From assembly GCF_014489075.1 (NCBI RefSeq), contig NZ_JACTGR010000006.1, positions 248,001 through 312,000 on the forward strand: DNA of 64,000 nt. Direction: 5' to 3'. Positions within the stretch are counted from its first letter, which is position 1; every line of letters starts with the position of its first letter. A program made the translations under genes and the position numbers. Under the pieces are notes generated by a model. That model saw nothing but the letters and a program-made list of their open reading frames with translations. It was not told the origin of the DNA and searched no databases. This document shows, piece after piece, positions 7,996 through 16,124 of this stretch. This DNA comes from Sphingomonas sp. JC676. GTDB taxonomy: Bacteria; Pseudomonadota; Alphaproteobacteria; Sphingomonadales; Sphingomonadaceae.

Positions 7996-9179
7996 CAGAA
8001 GGCGGCGATCCCGGTGATCGCCCGGCCGAGGATCAGCCCGTGCACGTCGTGCGTGCCCTCATAGGTGTTGACCGTCTCGAGGTTGATCGCGTGGCGCAGC
8101 ACATGGAACTCGGCCGAGATGCCGTTGCCGCCATGCATGTCGCGGGCGACGCGGGCGATGTCGAGCGCCTTGCCGCAATTGTTGCGCTTGATGATCGAGA
8201 TCGCCTCCGGGGAGAGCGTCCCTTCCTCGAACATGCGCCCGCAGCGCAAAGCCGCTTGCAGGCCGAGCGCGATCTCGGTCTCCATATTGGCGAGCTTGAG
8301 CTGGACCAACTGGGTCGCCGCGAGCGGGCGGCCGAACTGGGCGCGATCGAGCGTATATTGCCGGGCGGCGTGCATGCAGGCCTCGGCCGCGCCCATCGTG
8401 CCCCAGGCGATGCCGTAGCGCGCGCGGTTGAGGCAGCCGAACGGACCCTTTAGGCCCTGCACTTCGGGCAGCAGCGCATCCTCGCCCACCTCGACGCCGT
8501 CCATCACGATCTCGCCGGTGATCGAGGCGCGCAAGCTTAGCTTGCCTTCGATCTTGGGTGTCGAAAGCCCCTTCATGCCGCGTTCGAGGACGAAGCCCTT
8601 GATCCCGCCGCCATGCGCATCGGACTTGGCCCAGACCACCATGACGTCAGCGATCGGGGAGTTGGTGATCCACATCTTGGTGCCGGTAAGGCGATAGCCG
8701 CCGTCGATCTTCTCCGCGCGGGTGCGCATCCCGCCGGGGTCCGAGCCAGCATCTGGCTCGGTCAGGCCGAAACAGCCGACCCATTCGCCGCTGGCGAGCC
8801 TGGGCAGATATTTCCGCCGCTGCTCCTCGGTACCGTACGCATAGATCGGGTGCATCACGAGCGAGCTCTGGACGCTCATCGCCGAGCGATAGCCCGAATC
8901 GACGCGTTCGACCTCGCGCGCGACCAGGCCATAGGCGACATAACCGAGACCGGCGCCGCCATAGGTTTCGGGGATGGTCGGCCCGAGCAGGCCGAGCGCG
9001 CCCATCTCGGACATGATCTCGCGGTCGAATCGCTCCTCGAGGAACGCCGTGGTCACACGCGGCAGCAACTCGCCCTGCGCGTAATCGCGCGCGGCGGCCT
9101 GCACCATCTGTTCCTCGTCGGTGAGCTGCGATTCGAGCCCAAACGGATCCTGCCAGTCGAACCGGCCCATCTCTGCCAT
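7995..9179 (-). CDS. gcdH: glutaryl-CoA dehydrogenase
   Basis: An acyl-CoA dehydrogenase fold of 394 residues, closest in pattern to glutaryl-CoA dehydrogenase, which converts glutaryl-CoA to crotonyl-CoA in lysine/tryptophan breakdown using FAD and ETF. Marks: the start FDWQDPFGLESQLTDEE, the FAD-binding CFGLTEPDAGSDPGGM and WITNSPIADVMVVWAK, and the C-terminal NTYEGTHDVH with catalytic Glu374. GLLGPTIPETYGGAGL near residue 65 fits GCDH better than short-chain dehydrogenases. It is followed by the GNAT gene. Confidence 0.9.
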   Translation of the reverse strand: MAEMGRFDWQDPFGLESQLTDEEQMVQAAARDYAQGELLPRVTTAFLEERFDREIMSEMGALGLLGPTIPETYGGAGLGYVAYGLVAREVERVDSGYRSAMSVQSSLVMHPIYAYGTEEQRRKYLPRLASGEWVGCFGLTEPDAGSDPGGMRTRAEKIDGGYRLTGTKMWITNSPIADVMVVWAKSDAHGGGIKGFVLERGMKGLSTPKIEGKLSLRASITGEIVMDGVEVGEDALLPEVQGLKGPFGCLNRARYGIAWGTMGAAEACMHAARQYTLDRAQFGRPLAATQLVQLKLANMETEIALGLQAALRCGRMFEEGTLSPEAISIIKRNNCGKALDIARVARDMHGGNGISAEFHVLRHAINLETVNTYEGTHDVHGLILGRAITGIAAF

Positions 9180-9189
9180 AATCAGTTCC

Positions 9190-10014
9190 TCAGATCGCCG
9201 GGCGTGCCGGCTGTGCGGGGGCGGTCTCCACGGCCGCCCGCTCGATTTCGTTCAGGCCGTTGCGCGCGGCCAGGAAACGGCGCGCGGCGCCGGTCCAGCT
9301 CTCGGCATTGGCGGCGCCGGGAAGGTGCGCGACTTCGGCGAGCGACGCCTCGACATCGCCCTGATCGAGCGCGCGCCGGGCACGACGCAGGCGATCGGAG
9401 GTGCGCGGGCTCGGCACATCGGCCTGGCGCACCACGATCATGTCGCCGATGAAACCGCGGAAGCGCGCCCATAGGCTGTCATTGGGACCGCTCGCCAGCC
9501 GCGGCCCGATCGTGTCGAGCGCGAGGCGCAGATCCTCGAGCGTCACTGGCTGCGCCGCCGCGGCGACGATCGCAGCCACCGCCTCAACATGCTGTTCGCC
9601 GAAACGAGCGCGGAGCTGGTTCTCCAGGCTGCCGAGTGGCTGGCCGCGCTCGATCGCGCGGCGCACCGAGAAGGCGATCATCAGTCGTTCGGCCTGGGTG
9701 GCATAGGAAGCGGCGTTGCGCGCGCTGCCATTGGTGTCGGCGATGCGCTGCTCGAGCTGGTCGAGCTTGCCGGCCAACTCGGCCTCGCGCGCGTTCAGCG
9801 TTGCCATGTCGGTGCCCGGGGGGAGCGCGGGCACGGCCAAAGGCTGCGGCTGGGGGCTGCTCTGGGGTGGCGGGGCCTTGGCGGGGCTAAGCGCCGGCAT
9901 GCCGGTCAGCTGGATCAATCCCGCGGTCAGGGCCACGCCGCCCAGAAAGCCTAGGCCGCCGATCAGTATCCGGTTGCGCAGCGGAGACTGCGGGGCGAGG
10001 GGCTCGTCGCTCAT
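9190..10014 (-). CDS. mitofilin/Mic60-like inner-membrane protein
   Basis: A 274-residue protein with one N-terminal membrane helix (about residues 16-38), a Pro/Gln/Ala linker, a short coiled coil (REAELAGKLDQLEQRIADTN, about residues 73-92) and a helical C-terminal domain. This is the layout of alphaproteobacterial Mic60, and the position directly after hemC-hemD is the classic location for that gene in the class. Mic60 shapes intracytoplasmic membranes and cristae contact sites. The coiled coil is short for the family. It starts 31 bases after hemD. Confidence 0.72.
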   Translation of the reverse strand: MSDEPLAPQSPLRNRILIGGLGFLGGVALTAGLIQLTGMPALSPAKAPPPQSSPQPQPLAVPALPPGTDMATLNAREAELAGKLDQLEQRIADTNGSARNAASYATQAERLMIAFSVRRAIERGQPLGSLENQLRARFGEQHVEAVAAIVAAAAQPVTLEDLRLALDTIGPRLASGPNDSLWARFRGFIGDMIVVRQADVPSPRTSDRLRRARRALDQGDVEASLAEVAHLPGAANAESWTGAARRFLAARNGLNEIERAAVETAPAQPARPAI

Positions 10015-10045
10015 AGGGCCCTTTTCGCCGTCCCGGTCGGCCCGG

Positions 10046-10714
10046 TCAATCGGCGAGCGCGATTGCGGCGTCGATCAGCGCGGTTCCGCGGAATTCGGGA
10101 GGGACCAAAACGCGCTCCCAACCCGCTCCCGCGGCGGCGGCGGCGCGTTCGCTGGTCGCGACCAGAATGATGTCCTTGCGTTGGGCGAGCGCGACAATCT
10201 CCGCGAGCCGGGCGCCTGCGCGCGCCGACTGGATCAGCGCGACCGAACCCGCGAGCCTAGCTGCCATGTCCGCGGTGATCGGCAGCGCCTCGCTTACGTA
10301 GATGGTCACCACCTCCGCGATAATGCCGCCGATCTCCAGTGTCCGCTCGCGCCCCGCGAGATGAAGCGCCCGCTGTACGCCCATTGCTTCCGCCCGCGCG
10401 ACCAGCGCCTCGGCCCCCGACTCGCCGATCGATGCGACGGCAAAGCCCGCCCGCCGCGCCGCCTCGGCGGTGACGTCACCCACCGCGTGCACGGGCAATT
10501 CCCGCAATTGCGTCAGGCCCGCTCCAGCGTGGCGCACGGCATTGGCGCTGGTGAGCAGCAGGGCGTCGAACCGTTCCGGATCGGGCACTTCCCACGCCAC
10601 GGCGCGCGCTTCGAACAAGGGCAGGCGGATCGCGCGGCGCCCGCGTGCCTCGATCGCCGCCGTGGTGACGCGGTTGCCGGGCTCGGGCCGCAGCACCGCG
10701 ATCGCGCGACTCAT
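10046..10714 (-). CDS. hemD: uroporphyrinogen-III synthase
   Basis: HemD cyclises hydroxymethylbilane to uroporphyrinogen III with ring-D inversion. The 222-residue sequence is poorly conserved, as usual for the family, but it begins AIAVLRPEPGNRVT and has the two-domain alternation with LLLTSANAVRHAG and ALIQSARAGARLAEIVA. Its ATG overlaps the hemC stop by 4 bases, which fixes the identity through context. Confidence 0.88.
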   Translation of the reverse strand: MSRAIAVLRPEPGNRVTTAAIEARGRRAIRLPLFEARAVAWEVPDPERFDALLLTSANAVRHAGAGLTQLRELPVHAVGDVTAEAARRAGFAVASIGESGAEALVARAEAMGVQRALHLAGRERTLEIGGIIAEVVTIYVSEALPITADMAARLAGSVALIQSARAGARLAEIVALAQRKDIILVATSERAAAAAGAGWERVLVPPEFRGTALIDAAIALAD

Positions 10715-11616
10715 CCCTCGAACAACCGCCGCACGCTTTCCGGCGCGCGGTCGAGCAGGTCGCGGGCGAGCGCGGCGGGGAGGTCGTGATCGAGCGGCGC
10801 GCCCTCGATCTGGCCATGGACATGCGCGCCGCCGTCCTCAGAGAGGAGCTCCGCCTCGATCGTCAGGATCGCGCCCTCCAGCGTGGCGAGCGCCGCGACC
10901 GGCGAATGGCAATCGGCCTTGAGCGCCGCGAGCAGCGCGCGTTCGGCAAGGACGCAGACACGGGTGTGCGGATCGTCGATCGCTGCGATCAGCGCGCGGG
11001 CATGGGCGTCGTCCGCACGCACTTCGATCCCGACCGCGCCCTGCGCCGGTGCGGGCAGCATCACATTGGTGGGGACGGCAAATCCGACGTCATGACGTCC
11101 CAGGCGCTCCAGACCCGCCGCGGCGAGCAACGTGGCGTCGGCCTCGCCCGCCGCCAGCTTGGCGAGGCGGGTATCGACATTGCCGCGGAACAAGACGGTC
11201 TCGATATCGGGCCGCAGCCGTTTCAACTGCGCCGCGCGGCGGGGCGATGCGGTGCCGACCACTGCGCCCTGCCTGAGCGCCGCGATGCTATCGGCGCCGA
11301 CCAGCCGGTCACGCACATCGGCGCGAGGCAGGATCGCGGCGATCGCGATCATGTCCGGGCGGAAGGTCTCGACATCCTTCATCGAATGCACCGCGCAATC
11401 GATATCGCCGCCCAGCAGCGCGCGATCGAGCTCCTTGGTCCAGAGCGACTTGCCGCCGATCTCAGCGAGCGCGCGGTCCTGCACCTTGTCGCCGGTGGTG
11501 CGGATCACGACGATCTCGGCCGTGATTCCATGCGCGGCGGCCAGCGCATCGCGGACGATATTGGCTTGGACAAGGGCGAGCGGAGACCCGCGGGTACCGA
11601 GGCGGAACGGAGGCAT
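10711..11616 (-). CDS. hemC: hydroxymethylbilane synthase (porphobilinogen deaminase)
   Basis: Joins four porphobilinogens into hydroxymethylbilane for tetrapyrrole synthesis. The 301-residue protein starts with the family signature RLGTRGSPLALVQA. It carries GDIDCAVHSMKDVETF, TASPRRAAQL and RGNVDTRLAKLAAGEADATLLAAAGL-type motifs. The dipyrromethane-cofactor cysteine is Cys236 in LKADCHSPVA. First gene of the hemC-hemD-mic60 operon, divergent from tsaD with 37 bases between the two starts. Confidence 0.97.
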   Translation of the reverse strand: MPPFRLGTRGSPLALVQANIVRDALAAAHGITAEIVVIRTTGDKVQDRALAEIGGKSLWTKELDRALLGGDIDCAVHSMKDVETFRPDMIAIAAILPRADVRDRLVGADSIAALRQGAVVGTASPRRAAQLKRLRPDIETVLFRGNVDTRLAKLAAGEADATLLAAAGLERLGRHDVGFAVPTNVMLPAPAQGAVGIEVRADDAHARALIAAIDDPHTRVCVLAERALLAALKADCHSPVAALATLEGAILTIEAELLSEDGGAHVHGQIEGAPLDHDLPAALARDLLDRAPESVRRLFEG

Positions 11617-11653
11617 GGCTTGTGCTAGCGGCTGGGCGGCCTAGATGGAAGCG

Positions 11654-12679
11654 ATGGCACTGATCCTGGGGCTTGAATCGAGCTGCGACGAGACGGCGGC
11701 GGCGCTGGTGGAAAGCGACGGCACGATCCGCGCGCACCAGCTCGCGCGCCAGGATGAGGCGCATCGCCCTTATGGCGGGGTCGTTCCTGAAATCGCGGCG
11801 CGCGCGCATGTCGAGGTGCTGGCGCCCTTGGTCGAAGCGGCGCTGGCGGAAGCGGGCGTGACGCTCGCCGACGTCGACGCGATCGCCGCGACGGCGGGAC
11901 CGGGGCTGATCGGTGGCGTCATGGTGGGGCTTGTGACCGGCAAGGCGCTGGCGCTGGCGAGTGGCAAGCCGCTGGTCGCGGTCAATCACCTCGAAGGCCA
12001 TGCGCTGTCACCGCGGCTGAGCGATCCCAGCCTCGAATTTCCCTATCTGCTGCTGCTCGTCTCGGGCGGACATTGCCAATTGCTGCTAGTCGAGGGCGTC
12101 GGCAGCTATCGCCGGCTCGCCACCACGATCGACGATGCCGCGGGCGAGGCCTTCGACAAGACTGCCAAGCTGCTCGGCCTGGGCTTTCCCGGTGGGCCGG
12201 CGGTCGAGGAAGCCGCCGCCCGGGGGAATCCGAAGGCAGTTCCGCTGCCGCGCCCGCTGGTCGGATCGGCCGAGCCGCATTTCTCCTTCGCGGGGCTGAA
12301 GAGCGCCGTCGCGCGTGCGGTGAACGACCATAAAGCCGAGGATCTGGCCGCTTCCTTCCAGCAGGCGGTGGTCGACTGCCTGATCGACCGCACCCGCCGC
12401 GCGCTCGCCGGGGTCAATCCCACCGCGCTGGTTGTTGCCGGCGGCGTCGCGGCGAACAAGGCGGTGCGCTCGGCGCTCGAGGGCCTGGCCGCCGAGCACG
12501 GCCTGCGTTTCGTCGCGCCGCCGCTCTGGCTGTGCACTGACAATGCCGCGATGATCGCCTGGGCGGGGGCCGAGCGCTTTGCCGCCGGCTTTACCGACCC
12601 GCTCGATTTCCCGGCACGCCCCCGCTGGCCGCTCGATCCGGATGCGGAAAAGGTGCGTGGCGCGGGAGTGAAAGCATGA
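11654..12679 (+). CDS. tsaD: tRNA N6-threonylcarbamoyladenosine (t6A) synthase subunit TsaD
   Basis: Catalytic subunit that transfers threonylcarbamoyl to A37 of ANN-decoding tRNAs. The ASKHA-fold protein has 341 residues from this ATG. The N-terminal LGLESSCDETAAALV is diagnostic, the metal-binding NHLEGH provides two histidines (about residues 112 and 116), and VSGGHCQLLLV and DDAAGEAFDK follow. An ATG three codons upstream (11645) is also possible. Its 3' end overlaps gpsA by 4 bases. Confidence 0.96.
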   Translation: MALILGLESSCDETAAALVESDGTIRAHQLARQDEAHRPYGGVVPEIAARAHVEVLAPLVEAALAEAGVTLADVDAIAATAGPGLIGGVMVGLVTGKALALASGKPLVAVNHLEGHALSPRLSDPSLEFPYLLLLVSGGHCQLLLVEGVGSYRRLATTIDDAAGEAFDKTAKLLGLGFPGGPAVEEAAARGNPKAVPLPRPLVGSAEPHFSFAGLKSAVARAVNDHKAEDLAASFQQAVVDCLIDRTRRALAGVNPTALVVAGGVAANKAVRSALEGLAAEHGLRFVAPPLWLCTDNAAMIAWAGAERFAAGFTDPLDFPARPRWPLDPDAEKVRGAGVKA

Positions 12680-13653
12680 GGATCGGCGTGATCGGCGGCG
12701 GTGCCTGGGGCACGGCGCTCGCGGCAGTAGCGGCGCGGGGCGGGCAGTCGGTATTGCTCTGGGCGCGCGAGGCGGAGGTCGTCGAGAGCGTCAACGCGCG
12801 TCACGAGAACAGCCAGTTCCTCGCAGGCGTGCCGCTTTCGCCTTCGATTCGGGCGACGGGTGACTTGGGCGAACTCGCCAGGCTCGACGCGCTGCTCGTC
12901 GTCGCGCCTGCCCAGCATGTCCGCGCGGTGCTCGGTGCGACACCGGTGGGAAGCACGCCGCTGGTGCTCTGTGCCAAGGGGATTGAGGCGGGCACGCGCC
13001 TGCTCGTCGGTGAAGTCGCCCGCGCGGCGGCACCGGGCGCGCCGATTGCGGTGCTCTCCGGACCGACTTTCGCCAGCGAAGTCGCGGCGGGCAAGCCGAC
13101 TGCGGTCACGCTGGCTTGCGAGGACGAGGATCTGGGCGCGCGGCTCGCCGCTCGGCTCGCCGGTCCTGCCTTCCGCACCTATGCCTCCACCGACGTGATT
13201 GGCGCGGAGATCGGCGGCGCGGTCAAGAATGTGCTCGCGATCGCCTGTGGCGTGGTCGAGGGCGCGGGGCTGGGGCTCAACGCCCGCGCCGCGCTCATCG
13301 CGCGCGGCTTTGCCGAGATGACGCGCTTCGGCCTGGCGCGCGGCGCGCAGGCCGAGACGCTGACCGGGCTTTCGGGCCTGGGTGACCTGGTCCTCACCTG
13401 CTCGTCGACCAATTCGCGCAACTTCTCGCTGGGGCTCGGGCTGGGCCAAGGCCGCAGCGCCGTCGAGCTGATGGCCGATCGCAAGACGGTGGCGGAAGGC
13501 GCGTTCACCGCGCCGGTGCTTCGCGAAGCGGCGGCGGAAGCGGGTGTGGACATGCCAGTCACCGAGGCGGTCAACGCGCTGCTCGAAGGCGCGGACGTCC
13601 GCGCGGTGGTCGAGGCGCTGCTCAGCCGGCCGTTGCGCGCGGAGGCGGTGTGA
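12676..13653 (+). CDS. gpsA: glycerol-3-phosphate dehydrogenase [NAD(P)+]
   Basis: Makes sn-glycerol 3-phosphate from DHAP for phospholipids. 325 residues with the Rossmann GVIGGGAWGTALAAVAA at the start, LVLCAKGIEAGT, LSGPTFASEVAAGKPT and the catalytic-lysine region IGGAVKNVLAIACGVVEG. The start overlaps the tsaD stop (ATGA), and the end overlaps DUF1697 (GTGA), forming a three-gene operon. Confidence 0.97.
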   Translation: MRIGVIGGGAWGTALAAVAARGGQSVLLWAREAEVVESVNARHENSQFLAGVPLSPSIRATGDLGELARLDALLVVAPAQHVRAVLGATPVGSTPLVLCAKGIEAGTRLLVGEVARAAAPGAPIAVLSGPTFASEVAAGKPTAVTLACEDEDLGARLAARLAGPAFRTYASTDVIGAEIGGAVKNVLAIACGVVEGAGLGLNARAALIARGFAEMTRFGLARGAQAETLTGLSGLGDLVLTCSSTNSRNFSLGLGLGQGRSAVELMADRKTVAEGAFTAPVLREAAAEAGVDMPVTEAVNALLEGADVRAVVEALLSRPLRAEAV

Positions 13654-14192
13654 AGCGCTGGACGGCCCTGCTGCGCGGCGTCAATCTGGGCGGGCGCAAG
13701 CTGCTTTCGTCCGATCTCAAGGCGATCACCGAGGGCCTGGGCTATGAGCGGGTGGAGACGTTGCTCGCTTCGGGCAATGTCGTCTTCGACAGTACGGAAA
13801 GCGGCCCCGAGATCGAGCGCCGGCTGGAAGCGGCCTTCCTGGAGCACGGCCTGAAGACCGATGTGATCGTCCGCGATCTGGACGAGATGCGCGCGGCGAT
13901 CGCCGCCAATCCCTATGAAGAGGCCGCGATCGATCATCCCAGTCATATGCTGGTGACGTTCCACCGCGATCCCTTTCCGGAAGGACCGCTCGAGCGCCAC
14001 GCGGAGATTCACGCCGGCCCCGAGCGAATGCAGGCGATCGGGCGCGAGCTCTATGTCGACTATACGAGCCAGCAGGCGATGCGCGACTCGAAGCTGCTCC
14101 AGACAATGGCGAAGGCGAAATTCCCGAAGATCGCAACGGCGCGCAACTGGAACACGGTGAACAAGCTCGCGGCGATGCTGGCGGACGGATAG
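13650..14192 (+). CDS. DUF1697 family protein
   Basis: A 180-residue protein of the DUF1697 family: RWTALLRGVNLGGRKLLSSDLKAITEGLGYERVETLLASGNVVF is typical of its N-terminal half, and YVDYTSQQ, LLQTMAKAKFPKIATARNWNTVNKLAAM of its end. The function of the family is unknown. The start is GTG at 13650, overlapping the gpsA stop by 4 bases. Confidence 0.85.
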   Translation: MKRWTALLRGVNLGGRKLLSSDLKAITEGLGYERVETLLASGNVVFDSTESGPEIERRLEAAFLEHGLKTDVIVRDLDEMRAAIAANPYEEAAIDHPSHMLVTFHRDPFPEGPLERHAEIHAGPERMQAIGRELYVDYTSQQAMRDSKLLQTMAKAKFPKIATARNWNTVNKLAAMLADG

Positions 14193-14202
14193 TCCCGGCA
14201 GC

Positions 14203-14790
14203 CTAGCCGACAGCTTCCAGGCGCGCGCCGGCGATCATGATGTCGACCAGGCGCTTGGCGGTTTCGCGACCGGCGTTTCCAGCCTCGGGCTGGGCCACCC
14301 CTACCAGCGCCCGGAGCATGTCGAGCGGATCGACATCGAGGCGGATCGCGCCGCTCGCCACCGCGCGTTCGGCGAGTTGGGCGAGAGCCGCCTTCAGCGG
14401 CGGGCCCGACGCGGCATAGAGTTCGGCAGGTCCGCAGACCATCGCGTTCAGCGCTTCCGACATGATCTGCTTGGTGGCGAGATAATCGACGAACAGTCGC
14501 ATCCACAGCCGCAGCGCCTCGACCGGCGGGTGGATACGGGCGAGATCGGCAGCGGCTTGGGCTAGCTGCGCCGATTCGGTCCGGTAGACCTGCTCGACCA
14601 GCGCGTCGCGTGTCGGGAAGTGGCGATAGAGCGTGCCGATCCCGACGCCGGCGGTGCGCGCAATCTCCTCGAGACTGGCGTCCGCCCCCTTTTCGGCAAA
14701 GACCGTCTTCGCCGCCTCGAGCAGCCGGAGCCGGTTGCGTTCGGCATCGGCGCGCGGCTTGCGGGAGTTCGGAGCGCTCGCGTCAGACAA
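14203..14790 (-). CDS. TetR-family transcriptional repressor
   Basis: A DNA-binding repressor of 195 residues from a TTG start. The TetR helix-turn-helix is clear (LLEAAKTVFAEKGADASLEEIARTAGVGIGTLYRHFPTRDALVEQVY, about residues 22-68); the rest is a helical ligand domain. The TTG at 14790 is preferred because the further open frame to 14880 would run through the operator region and add an untypical Arg/Pro-rich leader. It is divergent from an SDR gene whose promoter contains a palindrome, so it probably represses that gene and itself. Confidence 0.85.
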   Translation of the reverse strand: MSDASAPNSRKPRADAERNRLRLLEAAKTVFAEKGADASLEEIARTAGVGIGTLYRHFPTRDALVEQVYRTESAQLAQAAADLARIHPPVEALRLWMRLFVDYLATKQIMSEALNAMVCGPAELYAASGPPLKAALAQLAERAVASGAIRLDVDPLDMLRALVGVAQPEAGNAGRETAKRLVDIMIAGARLEAVG

Positions 14791-14806
14791 TTTCTTCGCG
14801 CATCCC

Positions 14807-14835
14807 TTGAAAAACGGAGGGTTCCTCCGTATTAA
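14807..14835 (+). promoter_or_regulatory. SDR promoter with a TetR-type operator in its spacer
   Basis: A -35-like TTGAAA (14807-14812) and a -10-like TATTAA (14830-14835) are separated by exactly 17 bases. A perfect palindrome, ACGGAGG-GTT-CCTCCGT (14814-14830), fills the spacer and touches the -10. A repressor bound there would block RNA polymerase. The start of transcription would be near 14842, about 90 bases before the SDR ATG. The adjacent TetR gene is the obvious binding partner (inference). Confidence 0.7.
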
Positions 14836-14932
14836 AAGCGGAGCTGCCCTCCCTTTATATCGCAACAGGCCGGACGACAATGCCGTTTCCGGCAGAGGCG
14901 GCGTGTTGCTTCATGGATTCAAGGAGTTGATC

Positions 14933-15904
14933 ATGGCTGATTCATTCGGCGCAACCTCCACCACCGACGAGGTGCTGGCAGGCGTGAATTTGCGCGGCAA
15001 GCGCGTGCTGGTGACCGGCGTCTCGGCCGGGCTGGGCGTGGAGACGGCGCGGGCGCTCGCCGCGCACGGGGCGCAGGTGGTGGGCGCCGCCCGCGATCTC
15101 GCCAAGGCGGAAGCGGCGACCGCGCCGGTTCGGGCCGATGCCGCGAACGGGGGCGGCATCGAGCTGGTCGAGCTCGACCTCGCCTCGCTCGCCAGCGTGC
15201 GCGCCGCCGCCGACCGGCTGCTCGATTCGGGCAAGCCGTTCGACCTGGTGATCGCCAATGCCGGTGTGATGGCCACGCCGTTCGGGCATACCATCGACGG
15301 CTTCGAGACGCAGATCGGCACCAATCACATCGGCCATTTCGTGCTGGTCAACCGCATCGCACCGTTGATCGCGTCGGGTGGCCGGTTGGTGAACCTCGCC
15401 TCTTCGGGTCATCGCTACGCCGATGTCGATCTCGACGGTCCGAATTTCGAGCGCACCCCCTATGATCCGCGCGTTGCCTATGGCCGCTCCAAGACCGCGA
15501 ACATCCTGTTCGCCGTCGAGTTCGACCGGCGCCACCGTGAGCGCGGCGTCCGCGCGACCGCGGTGCATCCCGGCGGCATCCAGACGGAGCTGGGTCGCCA
15601 TGTCGGCGAAGAGACGCTGAATGCGATGCTTGCGTCGATCAATGCCGATCTGGCGAAGCTGGGCGAGCCGCCCTTCCAGTGGAAGACGATTCCGCAGGGC
15701 GCGGCGACCTCGGTCTGGGCGGGTGCGGTCGCGCGGGCCGATGAGGTGGGCGGCCGCTATTGCGAGAATTGCCACGTCACCACGCTGATCACCGACGGCG
15801 TTATCACTCCGGTGAGCGAAGGCGTGCGCCCCTATGCGCTCGACCCCGAGCGTGCCAAGGCGCTCTGGGCCAAGACGGAGGCGTGGGTCGGCGAAAGCTT
15901 CTGA
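14933..15904 (+). CDS. short-chain dehydrogenase/reductase (SDR), retinol-dehydrogenase-like
   Basis: NAD(P)-dependent oxidoreductase of 323 residues. The cofactor motif TGVSAGLG is at residues 28-35, NAGVMATPFG follows near residue 108, and the catalytic YGRSK (Tyr183, Lys187) is preceded by the serine of LVNLASSGHRY. Length and pattern fit the larger SDRs similar to retinol dehydrogenase/WWOX-like enzymes. The substrate is unknown. AAGGAG lies upstream of the ATG at 14933. Regulation by the divergent TetR protein is likely. Confidence 0.9.
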   Translation: MADSFGATSTTDEVLAGVNLRGKRVLVTGVSAGLGVETARALAAHGAQVVGAARDLAKAEAATAPVRADAANGGGIELVELDLASLASVRAAADRLLDSGKPFDLVIANAGVMATPFGHTIDGFETQIGTNHIGHFVLVNRIAPLIASGGRLVNLASSGHRYADVDLDGPNFERTPYDPRVAYGRSKTANILFAVEFDRRHRERGVRATAVHPGGIQTELGRHVGEETLNAMLASINADLAKLGEPPFQWKTIPQGAATSVWAGAVARADEVGGRYCENCHVTTLITDGVITPVSEGVRPYALDPERAKALWAKTEAWVGESF

Positions 15905-15924
15905 CGAACGGCGGCGCGTGGCGG

Positions 15925-16083
15925 TCAGAAATCGACCGCCACGCCCTTCAATTCCCAGTCGCCATAGCGGGTAGGGTCCTTGCCGAGCGGATCCTCGGTC
16001 GGCTTTGCCGGCGCGGGTTCGGGCACCGGGGGGCTCGGCGTCAGATGTGCGGGCGGCTTCAGATGTTCGGGGCGCTGGCCCAT
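15925..16083 (-). CDS. DUF1674 / succinate dehydrogenase assembly factor 4 (SdhAF4) homologue
   Basis: A 52-residue protein ending DPTRYGDWELKGVAVDF, the conserved C-terminal signature of DUF1674/SDHAF4, which helps flavinated SdhA mature. The N-terminal part is proline-rich and disordered. The ATG at 16083 has GAAGG upstream; the frame remains open to a TTG at 16125. It is divergent from rsmB, an association I recall as common in alphaproteobacteria. Confidence 0.85.
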   Translation of the reverse strand: MGQRPEHLKPPAHLTPSPPVPEPAPAKPTEDPLGKDPTRYGDWELKGVAVDF

Positions 16084-16124
16084 GGCATTGCCTTCAAGCT
16101 CGATGACGCCCAAATCGGCGCGCA

